64,000 nt of DNA from Coralloluteibacterium thermophilum (lineage in GTDB: Bacteria > Pseudomonadota > Gammaproteobacteria > Xanthomonadales > Xanthomonadaceae): positions 70,665-134,664 of the forward strand of contig NZ_JBHSGG010000003.1 in assembly GCF_042654365.1 (NCBI RefSeq), read 5' to 3'. Below, piece after piece: positions 51,360 through 59,033 of this stretch. Within the stretch, counting starts at the first letter, position 1. Every line of letters begins with the position of its first letter. The translations under genes and the position numbers were made by a program. The notes under the pieces are model-generated. The model did no database searches. It saw only the letters and a list, made by a program, of their open reading frames with translations, and was not told the DNA's origin.

Positions 51360-51608
51360 ATGCGACTGCTCACCGTCACCGACACGCCGCTGGTGCTCGA
51401 CACGACTCCGTTCCTGTCGGGGTCCAATGCCATCGCGGTGAACCTCTCCGACTCGGCCGTGACCATCGAGGCCGCCGACTCCGCTGCCGACGACTTCACC
51501 ACGTTCCTGGAGGTCGAGGCTGGGTCCCTGGTGGAGATCGCGAACCTGCCTCCTCGGATCCAGCTTGCCGGCGCCGGCCCCCTCTACCTCATCGCGGACA
51601 TGGACTGA
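51360..51608 (+). CDS. Small structural protein, possible decoration/head protein (82 aa)
   Basis: Beta-rich, acidic: MRLLTVTDTPLVLDTTPFLS...EAADSAADDFTTFLEVEAGS. Its size and position immediately after the capsid are those of head decoration or stabilising proteins. No family recognised. Confidence 0.65.
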   Translation: MRLLTVTDTPLVLDTTPFLSGSNAIAVNLSDSAVTIEAADSAADDFTTFLEVEAGSLVEIANLPPRIQLAGAGPLYLIADMD

Positions 51609-51612
51609 TGAC

Positions 51613-52170
51613 ATGACGAAGATCCTCACCGTGGTCGTCACGCGCGACCAGATGGCCAAGCTCCCCACCGAGGTGTTCGAGCACGAGCTTCCGATCCTCC
51701 AGCTGCTCCACGGCGGCGAGAACAAGGTCAAGGTCGTCGACTCGCAGACCTGGGCCGGCGACGAGCTCGACGCGCGGACCGAGCTCGAGCGGCTCCGCAA
51801 CAAGTACGACAAGCGCAACCTGCAGGTCGTCGACCGGGTCTACCCGCGCGGCGTGGCGGACCTGAAGGCCGCGGGTCTGAAGGTCCGCGACGGGGAGGCG
51901 GTCAAGCCCTCGCAGACGCTGATCCGCCGGCACAAGCCCGAGCAGCGGGTGTCCGGTTCCGCTGGCATCGAGCAGAGCTCGGCGCCCGGCGCCGACAAGG
52001 TCGGCGAGATCGAGGCTCTGGCCAAGGGGACCATCCCGGAGATCACCGCGGCGCTGCCGTCCCTGAGCAACGAGCAGCTGGACGAGCTCGAGGTGCACGA
52101 GGGCGCGAAGGACTCGCCTCGGGCCGGCCTGATGAAGGCCATCGAGGCCGAGCGCGACAGCCGCAACTGA
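51613..52170 (+). CDS. Phage structural/head protein of unknown function (185 aa)
   Basis: Helical charged protein, MTKILTVVVTRDQMAKLPTE start, RTELERLRNKYDKRNLQVVD middle, and a C-terminal ELDELEVHEGAKDSPRAGL part that looks like a small folded domain at the end of a linker. No known family. It lies between the decoration-like gene and an intrinsic terminator. Confidence 0.65.
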   Translation: MTKILTVVVTRDQMAKLPTEVFEHELPILQLLHGGENKVKVVDSQTWAGDELDARTELERLRNKYDKRNLQVVDRVYPRGVADLKAAGLKVRDGEAVKPSQTLIRRHKPEQRVSGSAGIEQSSAPGADKVGEIEALAKGTIPEITAALPSLSNEQLDELEVHEGAKDSPRAGLMKAIEAERDSRN

Positions 52171-52201
52171 CCTACACGATCAACGATGGGCCGTTGAGCT
52201 T

Positions 52202-52233
52202 CTCGGGCTGGCGCGTGCCGGCCCGAGCTTTTT
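52202..52233 (+). terminator. Intrinsic terminator between head and tail genes
   Basis: 11-bp stem CTCGGGCTGGC (52202-52212) with GCCGGCCCGAG (52217-52227), one T-G pair, GCGT loop, then C and five Ts. It separates the capsid segment from the connector segment. Confidence 0.8.
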
Positions 52234-52252
52234 CAGGAGTCGGGAGTAGGGC

Positions 52253-53374
52253 ATGCCCTGGGTACAGATCGCAGACGCTGGCGTCCAGTACGAGTTCGAC
52301 GATCACGGCTTTGGAGGCGCTGAGATGTCCGGCAGCGTCATCCGAGCCACGGACATGACTGGCGGGTTCAGCGTCCATCTCTGGGACACCCCGCGTCGCT
52401 TCCGGCTGACATTCTCGGACTACCGGTCCCATGCGGTGGTAGGCAACGAGGGTCTGAGCTACGTCGTGTACTACCCGGATGACGAGGAGGCCTTCGTCTA
52501 CAACGGCGATACGGCACGCGACGCGCACAGGTTCGTGCCAAATCCCGTTGAGACGAGCGAGACGTGGTCTATCACGTACGGGGCTGGCGCCGGGACCGAG
52601 ACATCCCGGCAGGACTCGTTCGAGATGCGGGTTGAGGTATGGGCCGACGGCCCACAACCCGAGGTCAGCTACAACTGCGAGTGCGAGGACGAGCACCCCA
52701 GCCGGACGCTGGCGGAGCTGCGCACGAGCCTCATGCGCAGGCTGGGATTCAGCGCTCAGGCTGCGAACCCACCCCCGGGGATGGCCGAGCTGCTCAACGA
52801 CTTCCTCTACGACGCCCAGCAGCAGCTGATCTGGCGCTATGACGTGCTGCGCACGGAGCGCTTCTTCACCTGGGACCTGCTGCCCGGCGTGCGGTTCTAC
52901 GACCTGGTGGACAACGTCGACACCTGCACTGTCGAGCTCGATCCGCGGAAGCTCTCGTGGGTCGGCGTGGAGCGCGACGGCCGCTGGTACGAGCTGATCC
53001 AGGGCATCCCGCCGGAACTCTACAGCCGGCCGGAGCAGAACTGGCGGCCGACGCGGTTCGAGATCCGGCAGTGCATCGAGGTGCACCCGGCGCCCGACGT
53101 CGCCGGCATGAAGCTCCGCGTCAAGGGACGCTTCCCACCGACCCGCTTCCGCGAAGACGAAGACCGCACCAGCATCGACCACCACGCCGTGTTCCTGCTG
53201 GCGCTGGCGAATGCGAAGGCGCACTACCAGCAGCCGGATGCGGGGAACTACGTGCAGCAGCTCGAGGTGCTGATCCGCAAGCTCGTCGCCGGCGCGCACG
53301 GGACGCGGCGCTACATCCCCGGGGCGCGTCCGACCTTCCCGCGTGACGAGCCGCAGTGGGAGCCGCTGCCATGA
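52253..53374 (+). CDS. Head-tail connector with extra N-terminal domain
   Basis: 373 residues in two parts. The C-terminal ~220 (LAELRTSLMRRLGFSAQAAN, PPGMAELLNDFLYDAQQQLI, NAKAHYQQPDAGNYVQQLE) follow the podovirus head-tail adaptor pattern (P22 gp4/tail-tubular-like). The N-terminal ~130 residues (MPWVQIADAGVQYEFDDHGF...) are a beta-rich domain not expected in that family, joined by a Cys-containing hinge (YNCECED). Confidence 0.7.
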   Translation: MPWVQIADAGVQYEFDDHGFGGAEMSGSVIRATDMTGGFSVHLWDTPRRFRLTFSDYRSHAVVGNEGLSYVVYYPDDEEAFVYNGDTARDAHRFVPNPVETSETWSITYGAGAGTETSRQDSFEMRVEVWADGPQPEVSYNCECEDEHPSRTLAELRTSLMRRLGFSAQAANPPPGMAELLNDFLYDAQQQLIWRYDVLRTERFFTWDLLPGVRFYDLVDNVDTCTVELDPRKLSWVGVERDGRWYELIQGIPPELYSRPEQNWRPTRFEIRQCIEVHPAPDVAGMKLRVKGRFPPTRFREDEDRTSIDHHAVFLLALANAKAHYQQPDAGNYVQQLEVLIRKLVAGAHGTRRYIPGARPTFPRDEPQWEPLP

Positions 53375-54144
53375 GGCAGGTCGTGCTCAGCAGCCAGAAG
53401 GCCGGCATCACCCGCCTGCGCGGAAAGGGCGGCGCCTCGGCGGAGGCGCTCTGGGATCTGCGCAACGCCTACGTCACCTCGGCGCGCACGATCAAGCGCC
53501 GGCCTGGCATGCGCCGCCACATCGACCTGCCGCCGGGGACGGTGGGCCTGGCAGCTTTCGAGGGCGTGTTCGTCGTCTTCGCGTCGTCGCCGGTCGAGAA
53601 CAGCGATCCCCGCGTACGGGTCGAGGTTCTGCGTCACCCCTCGCGTGAGGGCGCGGAGCTGCGCAAGATCCACTTCGCCGCACCGTTCTACGGCGCGCTC
53701 TATGTGGCCGCCGAATTCGACCAGGGCGAGGTCTTCCACTACTGGCTCTCTGAGGGCGTCGCCTGGACGCCGCAGACGGTCAAGATGGCTGGCGACCGTG
53801 TCGAGCCAACGGTGCAGAACGGGTTCTCGTATGTGGCCACCAGGGCGGGAGATCCCCGAATCGCGTGGGCGCCCGGAGTGCCGCGCGCGGTCGGGGATGT
53901 GGTCGAGCCGACGGTGCAGAACGGATTCGAGTACGTCGTGGTCGACGTCATCGGCTCGGCTCCGGCCTCTGGCGCGGTTGAGCCGGTCTGGCCGACGGAG
54001 GAGGGCGCACAAGTCATCGAGGACACCGATGCCGGCGGCGGGTCTGCGCCGACTCCACCCGCGCCAGCGCCGCCGCCGACCCCATACCCGCCAGGCTATG
54101 GCGGCGGCCGATCCAACAACGACATCCCGCAGCAGGCACGCTGA
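53371..54144 (+). CDS. Tail/connector protein with internal repeats (257 aa)
   Basis: The N-terminal ~120 residues (RQVVLSSQKAGITRLRGKGG, YVTSARTIKRRPGMRR) resemble the start of tail-closure proteins. A duplicated motif, VEPTVQNGFSYV and VEPTVQNGFEYV, and a Gly/Pro-rich tail follow. With the next gene it may form one functional unit split in two (P22 gp10-like). Confidence 0.65.
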   Translation: MRQVVLSSQKAGITRLRGKGGASAEALWDLRNAYVTSARTIKRRPGMRRHIDLPPGTVGLAAFEGVFVVFASSPVENSDPRVRVEVLRHPSREGAELRKIHFAAPFYGALYVAAEFDQGEVFHYWLSEGVAWTPQTVKMAGDRVEPTVQNGFSYVATRAGDPRIAWAPGVPRAVGDVVEPTVQNGFEYVVVDVIGSAPASGAVEPVWPTEEGAQVIEDTDAGGGSAPTPPAPAPPPTPYPPGYGGGRSNNDIPQQAR

Positions 54145-55964
54145 TGGCCGCACCGACCTGGAGCCCTGGCACCCTCTACCGTCCCGGCGCACTGGTGCAG
54201 CCTCGCACCAGTACCGGCGTGGTGCAGACCGCGCTGCAGAATCCCGACTTCGAGCAGGGGAACGTCGGCTGGGACCTCGGGCCCGGCTTCTCGATCTTCT
54301 CCGGCACGAGCGTCGAGGGCAGGCCGTACCAGGGCAATTGGGGCCTGCTGTTCGTCCAGCCGGCGCAGGACTCGCAGGTCCGCGAGGCGACGAACCTGGC
54401 GAAGGTGCCAGTGCGCGCGGGGCAGTCGATCAGCGCAAGCGCGATGGTCAACCTCGGCGGCCCGTCGCAGCAGTTCTCGTTCTGGCTGCAGCTGGTGTAC
54501 CTCGACGCGAACGACGAGCCGGTCGGGCAACCGATCCAGGGCAACCGCGTGACGCGTCCCGCGGCCGACTGGCGCCGCATCAGCGTGACCGGTGTCGCCC
54601 CCGCAGGCGCTGTGTGGGCGGTCCTGCAGACCGCGACGCAGGCGACCAACTACAACCCGACGCCGCGCGCGCGGCTCGACAGCTTCACCTGGAACTACGC
54701 CTTCGCCGGTGCGCCGGATGGGCTGCTCTACAAGGCGGTGCAGGCCGAGGCCGGCCGCAGCGGATCCACCGAGCCGGCGTGGCCGCCGGTGCTCGGCGTG
54801 CAGGTCGTCGACAACGAGGTGATCTGGGAGGCCGTCCTCACCAACCGGGTGGTCTGGGAGGCGCGGCCGGTGCTGAAGACCGGCGAGACCGAGCCGGCAT
54901 GGCCGGAAGTGCCAGGCGCGTTCGTGCTCGACGGCACGATCAGCTGGCGCACCACGGCACGGAACATCGAGGACGACAACTGCCCGAACACGTCGGTGGT
55001 GCTGATCGCCGCGGCGAAGGTGTTCGGTGCCTACCGCGACGTCACGCGGTTCTCGGCCACCGCCAACCCGCGGGACTGGTCCGCGGTCGAGGACGCGGGC
55101 TTCCTCGACACCGGACAGCAGTCGCCGGTCTCGAGCGAGACGAAGGTCCTGGCCTTCTACCGCGGGAACATGGCGCTCTGGACGCCGAGCACCATGCAGC
55201 TCTGGCAGGTCGACCCCGACCCGTCGCAGATGTCGCTGCTCGACACCATCGAGGGCATCGGCAGCATCTGGCCGAAGGCGACGGCGCCGGTGGCCGGCGA
55301 TGTCTACTTCCTCTCGACCCTGGGCGTGCGGTCCGTATCGATCGCTGGCGGCAGCACCAACCTGCAGAGCGGCGACATCGGCATGCCGGTGGACGTGCTG
55401 GTGCAAGCCGAGCTGCTGGCGCTCCAGGAGGGCGAGGAGCCGCTGGCGTTCTACTACCCCAGTGCCGGGCAGTACTGGCTGGCGTTCCCGCGCGTGGTCC
55501 TGGTCTTCACGCAGTCCCAGATCGGCGGCGTCGGCGCATGGAGCGCCTACGACCTGCCGTGGCCGGTGGAGGCGCATGCGCAGCGCGAGGGCGAGCTCTA
55601 CCTCCGCAGCGGGGACGTGATCTACCAGGTCGACGAGAACGCGCTGGACGACGACGGCGTGGACTTTGACGGCGTGATCCAGTGGCCCTGGCTCGACTTC
55701 GGCCCGGCAGGCATGACGAAGATGCTGCACGCCTTCGACCTCATCGGCACCGGCATGGCCGAGGTGCAGTTCGGGTTCGACCAGACCAACGGGGGCCTGT
55801 TCACGGCGCCCTACGAGGTGCCCGCCGACACGGTGCCGGGCTGTCCCATCCCCATGCCGCTGTCGGCGCCGTCCATGTCCGTGCGGATCATCTTCAGGGG
55901 TCCGCAGGAGTGGGAGCTGCAGTCGGTGATCCTCTACCTCGACGACCTCCGGGGGAATCCTTGA
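54144..55964 (+). CDS. P22 gp10-like tail hub/DNA stabilisation protein with N-terminal beta domain
   Basis: 606 residues. An N-terminal beta-sandwich of the carbohydrate-binding type (TALQNPDFEQGNVGWDLGPG, SASAMVNLGGPSQQFSFWLQ) is followed by two EPAWP-centred repeats (GSTEPAWPPVLGV, GETEPAWPEVPGA). The C-terminal two thirds look like the P22 gp10/tail-stabilisation beta-propeller (WSAVEDAGFLDTGQQSPVSS, TPSTMQLWQVDPDPSQ, GDVYFLSTLGVRS). TGATG overlap with the previous gene. Confidence 0.75.
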   Translation: MAAPTWSPGTLYRPGALVQPRTSTGVVQTALQNPDFEQGNVGWDLGPGFSIFSGTSVEGRPYQGNWGLLFVQPAQDSQVREATNLAKVPVRAGQSISASAMVNLGGPSQQFSFWLQLVYLDANDEPVGQPIQGNRVTRPAADWRRISVTGVAPAGAVWAVLQTATQATNYNPTPRARLDSFTWNYAFAGAPDGLLYKAVQAEAGRSGSTEPAWPPVLGVQVVDNEVIWEAVLTNRVVWEARPVLKTGETEPAWPEVPGAFVLDGTISWRTTARNIEDDNCPNTSVVLIAAAKVFGAYRDVTRFSATANPRDWSAVEDAGFLDTGQQSPVSSETKVLAFYRGNMALWTPSTMQLWQVDPDPSQMSLLDTIEGIGSIWPKATAPVAGDVYFLSTLGVRSVSIAGGSTNLQSGDIGMPVDVLVQAELLALQEGEEPLAFYYPSAGQYWLAFPRVVLVFTQSQIGGVGAWSAYDLPWPVEAHAQREGELYLRSGDVIYQVDENALDDDGVDFDGVIQWPWLDFGPAGMTKMLHAFDLIGTGMAEVQFGFDQTNGGLFTAPYEVPADTVPGCPIPMPLSAPSMSVRIIFRGPQEWELQSVILYLDDLRGNP

Positions 55965-56470
55965 GCGCGCGCCTGAACTTCAACGTCCGTCTGCTGGACC
56001 TGCTCCACGTCTGCTGTCAAATGCGAGAGGACGAGCAGCAGCAGTACCTCGCAGTCACGGGGCTCAGCCACTACGACCCCGACGTCGCCGCGGCGATGTT
56101 CTGGAACCTGCCCGGTGTGAAGGCGGTGCTCCTCGACGACGAGAACCGCGCGCTCGCAATCGGCGGATACCAGGAGGTCGCCGCGGGCGTCTGGCAGTCG
56201 TGGATGGTCGGCAGCCCGGAGGCCTGGGAGCGCCACTGGCGCGCCATCACCAAGGGCAGCATCGCGCTGATGGACCTGATGTTCGACGAGTTCGGGGCCC
56301 GGCGGCTGCAGACCAACAGCATCGCGTCGCGAACGCGCGCCATTGATTGGTACGTGCGCGGGCTGAAGATGCGCCCTGAGGGCGTGATGCGCGGCTACGG
56401 GGCCAACGGCGAAGACGTGGCGACCTTCGCCCTGCTGAAGTCGGAGCGGAGGACGAAGCGTGGGCAGTGA
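55961..56470 (+). CDS. T7 gp13-like internal virion protein (GNAT-like)
   Basis: 169 residues: NVRLLDLLHVCCQMREDEQQ, AVLLDDENRALAIGG, WMVGSPEAWERHWRAITKGS, GARRLQTNSIASRTRAIDWY and GLKMRPEGVM. This layout matches the DUF2833/T7 gp13 virion protein group with an acetyltransferase-like fold. The start is TTG 55961, overlapping the previous stop. Confidence 0.75.
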   Translation: MSARLNFNVRLLDLLHVCCQMREDEQQQYLAVTGLSHYDPDVAAAMFWNLPGVKAVLLDDENRALAIGGYQEVAAGVWQSWMVGSPEAWERHWRAITKGSIALMDLMFDEFGARRLQTNSIASRTRAIDWYVRGLKMRPEGVMRGYGANGEDVATFALLKSERRTKRGQ

Positions 56471-57110
56471 CGCATCCAAGGAGCAGCGGCGCGCGAGGGA
56501 AGAGGCGGAGCGCGCCGAGGCTGATCGCCGCGCCGCCATCGCTGCGGCGACGAACCAGGTCAACAACATCTTCGGCTCGCCCCAGCGCGAGGCCGACCTG
56601 CAGGACTACCTGGGGGCGGTCAGGGAGACCTACCGCACCGACCTGGACCGGCAGAAAGCTGACGCCGACCGGGAGAGCCGCTTCGCGATGGCGCGCAGCG
56701 GGCTGATCGGCGGTAGCGCCGACATCGACCTGAACCGGCGCGTCGCGGACAACTACACCCGCGGCGTCCTCAACGCCGAGCAGGCCGCGCAGCGGCAGGT
56801 GGCCAATCTCCGCAGCCAGGACCAGCAGGCAAAGCTCAACCTGCTGCAGATGGTCCAGAGCGGGATGGACGCCACCACCGCGGCGCGCAACGCCTCGGAG
56901 TCCCTGCGGGTGAACCTCGCCGGCGCGCGCGCGGACCAGAACATGGGCGCGGTCGACAACGCCTTCGGGCAGCTGTCTGGCGTCTGGCAGGACTCCAAGA
57001 ACCGAGCGAATGAGCGCCGGAAGGACTCACTCTTCGGGCAGACCTACTTCACGCCGGGGCAGTGGGGCGCGTTGACGCCGGCTCCGGGCTTCAAGGGCTT
57101 CGGGGGCTGA
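56460..57110 (+). CDS. Ejection/internal virion protein (216 aa)
   Basis: Highly charged helical protein (SDASKEQRRAREEAERAEAD), Gln/Asn/Arg-rich middle (NAEQAAQRQVANLRSQDQQA) and a Gly-rich C-terminus. In podoviruses small Ala/Gln-rich helical proteins in this position are packaged and ejected (P22 gp7/gp20-like role). Family identity is not certain. GTG start. Confidence 0.65.
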   Translation: MGSDASKEQRRAREEAERAEADRRAAIAAATNQVNNIFGSPQREADLQDYLGAVRETYRTDLDRQKADADRESRFAMARSGLIGGSADIDLNRRVADNYTRGVLNAEQAAQRQVANLRSQDQQAKLNLLQMVQSGMDATTAARNASESLRVNLAGARADQNMGAVDNAFGQLSGVWQDSKNRANERRKDSLFGQTYFTPGQWGALTPAPGFKGFGG

Positions 57111-57111
57111 T

Positions 57112-57705
57112 ATGGGACTGGATCCTGTCACCTGGGCGGCGATCGGCGCGGGGCTCCTGAGCACCGGCGCCGGCGTCTACAACAACAACCAGACCGCGAA
57201 GCGCCAGGACGCGGCCGCAGCGCAGGGCATCCGCGACCAGACGCGCGCGCAGGCGGAGATCAACGACCGGATCCGGCAGTCGGTCGGGCAGCTCGAGGAG
57301 TCGTCGGCAGCACCTGCCGCGGCAGAGAGGTCCGGCACCTACCGCGAGCAGGTCCAGGCTGCCCAGCAGCGCGCGCTGGCGGGCCTTCAGCTGCAGGGCG
57401 CCTCGGAGGAGTACGCGAAGCGCGCGGGAGCGGCGCAGGAGGACGTGCAGGGCTACGCGCAGCGCCTCTCTGGCCTCTACGGACGGATGGACGCGCCGAC
57501 GATGCAACGACAGGCAGAGGGCTTCCGCTACGGCGACCTCGGCAACCAAATCAGCACCATGGCGCGGGATGCGCAGGGCACCGCCTACCTGAGCCGGCTG
57601 CGCCAGAGCGGCATCCGCCGCAACCCGTGGCTGGACGTGGCGCAGGGCGCCCTCGGTGGGATCAGCAGCGGACTGGCGGGCTACGGGAGCGCGGGCAATG
57701 TCTAA
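57112..57705 (+). CDS. Ejection/internal virion protein (197 aa)
   Basis: N-terminal hydrophobic stretch (VTWAAIGAGLLSTGAGVY) typical of T7/P22 internal core proteins, then an Ala/Gln/Arg-rich amphipathic region and a Gly-rich end (ALGGISSGLAGYGSAGN). ATG 57112 starts 1 nt after the previous stop. Role inferred from position and composition. Confidence 0.65.
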   Translation: MGLDPVTWAAIGAGLLSTGAGVYNNNQTAKRQDAAAAQGIRDQTRAQAEINDRIRQSVGQLEESSAAPAAAERSGTYREQVQAAQQRALAGLQLQGASEEYAKRAGAAQEDVQGYAQRLSGLYGRMDAPTMQRQAEGFRYGDLGNQISTMARDAQGTAYLSRLRQSGIRRNPWLDVAQGALGGISSGLAGYGSAGNV

Positions 57706-59032
57706 CCAGCTGGGGCAGGGCATCGGCGCCTTCTTCCGCACGGCCATCGCGGGCAACAGCATCGCGGAGCAGCACGGGCAGCAGTACTTGAGCCGGCGCG
57801 CGCAGACGGAGAATGCGCTGCAGGAGGCGCGGAAGCGCGCAGACGAGAACGCCGCGCGCGAGATGTACGAGGCGGCGCTGGCCGGCGGCGGCTGGTCGCC
57901 GGAGCAGGCGCGGATGGTCGCCACGGCGCAGCGGGCGGGCTTCAATCCGCAGCTTGCCGCGCAGGCGCGGCTCGGCGACGGGGCGTACATGGCGCAGCAG
58001 GCGGCGATGGCCGCGGCGCAGGGCGGCGACCTCAACGAGATGAACCGCTTCCTGGCCGTGCAGGGCGGCAAGCCGATCACACTCGCCGCCGTGCAGGGCG
58101 ACGCCCTCATCAACCCGAACCAGACGGCGGACAGCCAGAGCCCGGGGCTCACGATGCTGGGCGCCGCGCGCGCGCAGGCCGCGGAGGCGCAGGCTGGTGC
58201 ATCGCGGGCCTCGGCGGCGAACAGCTACGCCGGCGCGGAGGCGAACCGTGCGCTCGCAGCGCAGCGCCGCGCCGACACGGCGACGCCGGAGCAGCGGGCC
58301 GTGCTCGCCGAACAGTACGGCCTCACCGGCGAGAGCATGGCGCGCTACGCCCTGACTGGATCGCTGCCGGCGAGTACTGCGGCGGGCGGAGCGAAGGCGC
58401 CCTCCGGCTACCGCTTCACGGCGAACGGAGACCTCGAGGTGATTCCGGGCGGCCCGCAGGACACGTCCGGCGCAGAGGGCGGCGTGGCCGCGACGTTCAA
58501 CGACCGGCAGCGAGCCGGCGCCGCCATGCAGCGCGAGGCCCTGCTGAACCAGGTCGCCACGCAGACCGGGATGGGCCGCGAGCAGGTCAACGCGATCCTC
58601 GAGACGGAAGGCCCGGAGGGCGTAGCGCGGGTGCTGCGCGAGCGCGGCCGCCGGTTCTTCCAGGGCCCGATCCTCGGCGAGATCCCGTTCCTGTCGGAGC
58701 GGGTGAACCGCGACATCACGCCGTTCGGCGAGAGCGCTGCGCGCGGGCAGGCGATGATCAACGATCCGGCCGGGCCGATCACGACGCCTGACGTCGAGGG
58801 CGCGCGGTCGATGGTGCCGAGCATCAGGATGCCGCTCGACGTGCAGGCCAACCTGGTGGAGACGATGCTTCGGCTCAGCGGTTCGGGTGCCCGAGCATCG
58901 CGCGCCGCGGCAACTGCGCGATCCGAGCCTCCGCAGGCCGCCATCCAGGCGCTCATGACAAATCCCGGCCTGTCCGCCCAGTTCGACGCGAAGTACGGCG
59001 ACGGCGCGGCCGCGGCCTACCTGGGGCAGTGA
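57698..59032 (+). CDS. Ejection/internal virion protein (444 aa)
   Basis: Long Ala/Gln/Glu-rich helical protein (AQTENALQEARKRADENAAR, GASRASAANSYAGAEANRAL) with a more ordered central part (TGMGREQVNAILETEGPEGV). A likely member of the ejected protein set (P22 gp20/gp16-like). Starts with ATG 57698 overlapping the previous gene by 8 nt. Confidence 0.65.
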   Translation: MSNQLGQGIGAFFRTAIAGNSIAEQHGQQYLSRRAQTENALQEARKRADENAAREMYEAALAGGGWSPEQARMVATAQRAGFNPQLAAQARLGDGAYMAQQAAMAAAQGGDLNEMNRFLAVQGGKPITLAAVQGDALINPNQTADSQSPGLTMLGAARAQAAEAQAGASRASAANSYAGAEANRALAAQRRADTATPEQRAVLAEQYGLTGESMARYALTGSLPASTAAGGAKAPSGYRFTANGDLEVIPGGPQDTSGAEGGVAATFNDRQRAGAAMQREALLNQVATQTGMGREQVNAILETEGPEGVARVLRERGRRFFQGPILGEIPFLSERVNRDITPFGESAARGQAMINDPAGPITTPDVEGARSMVPSIRMPLDVQANLVETMLRLSGSGARASRAAATARSEPPQAAIQALMTNPGLSAQFDAKYGDGAAAAYLGQ

Positions 59033-59033
59033 C

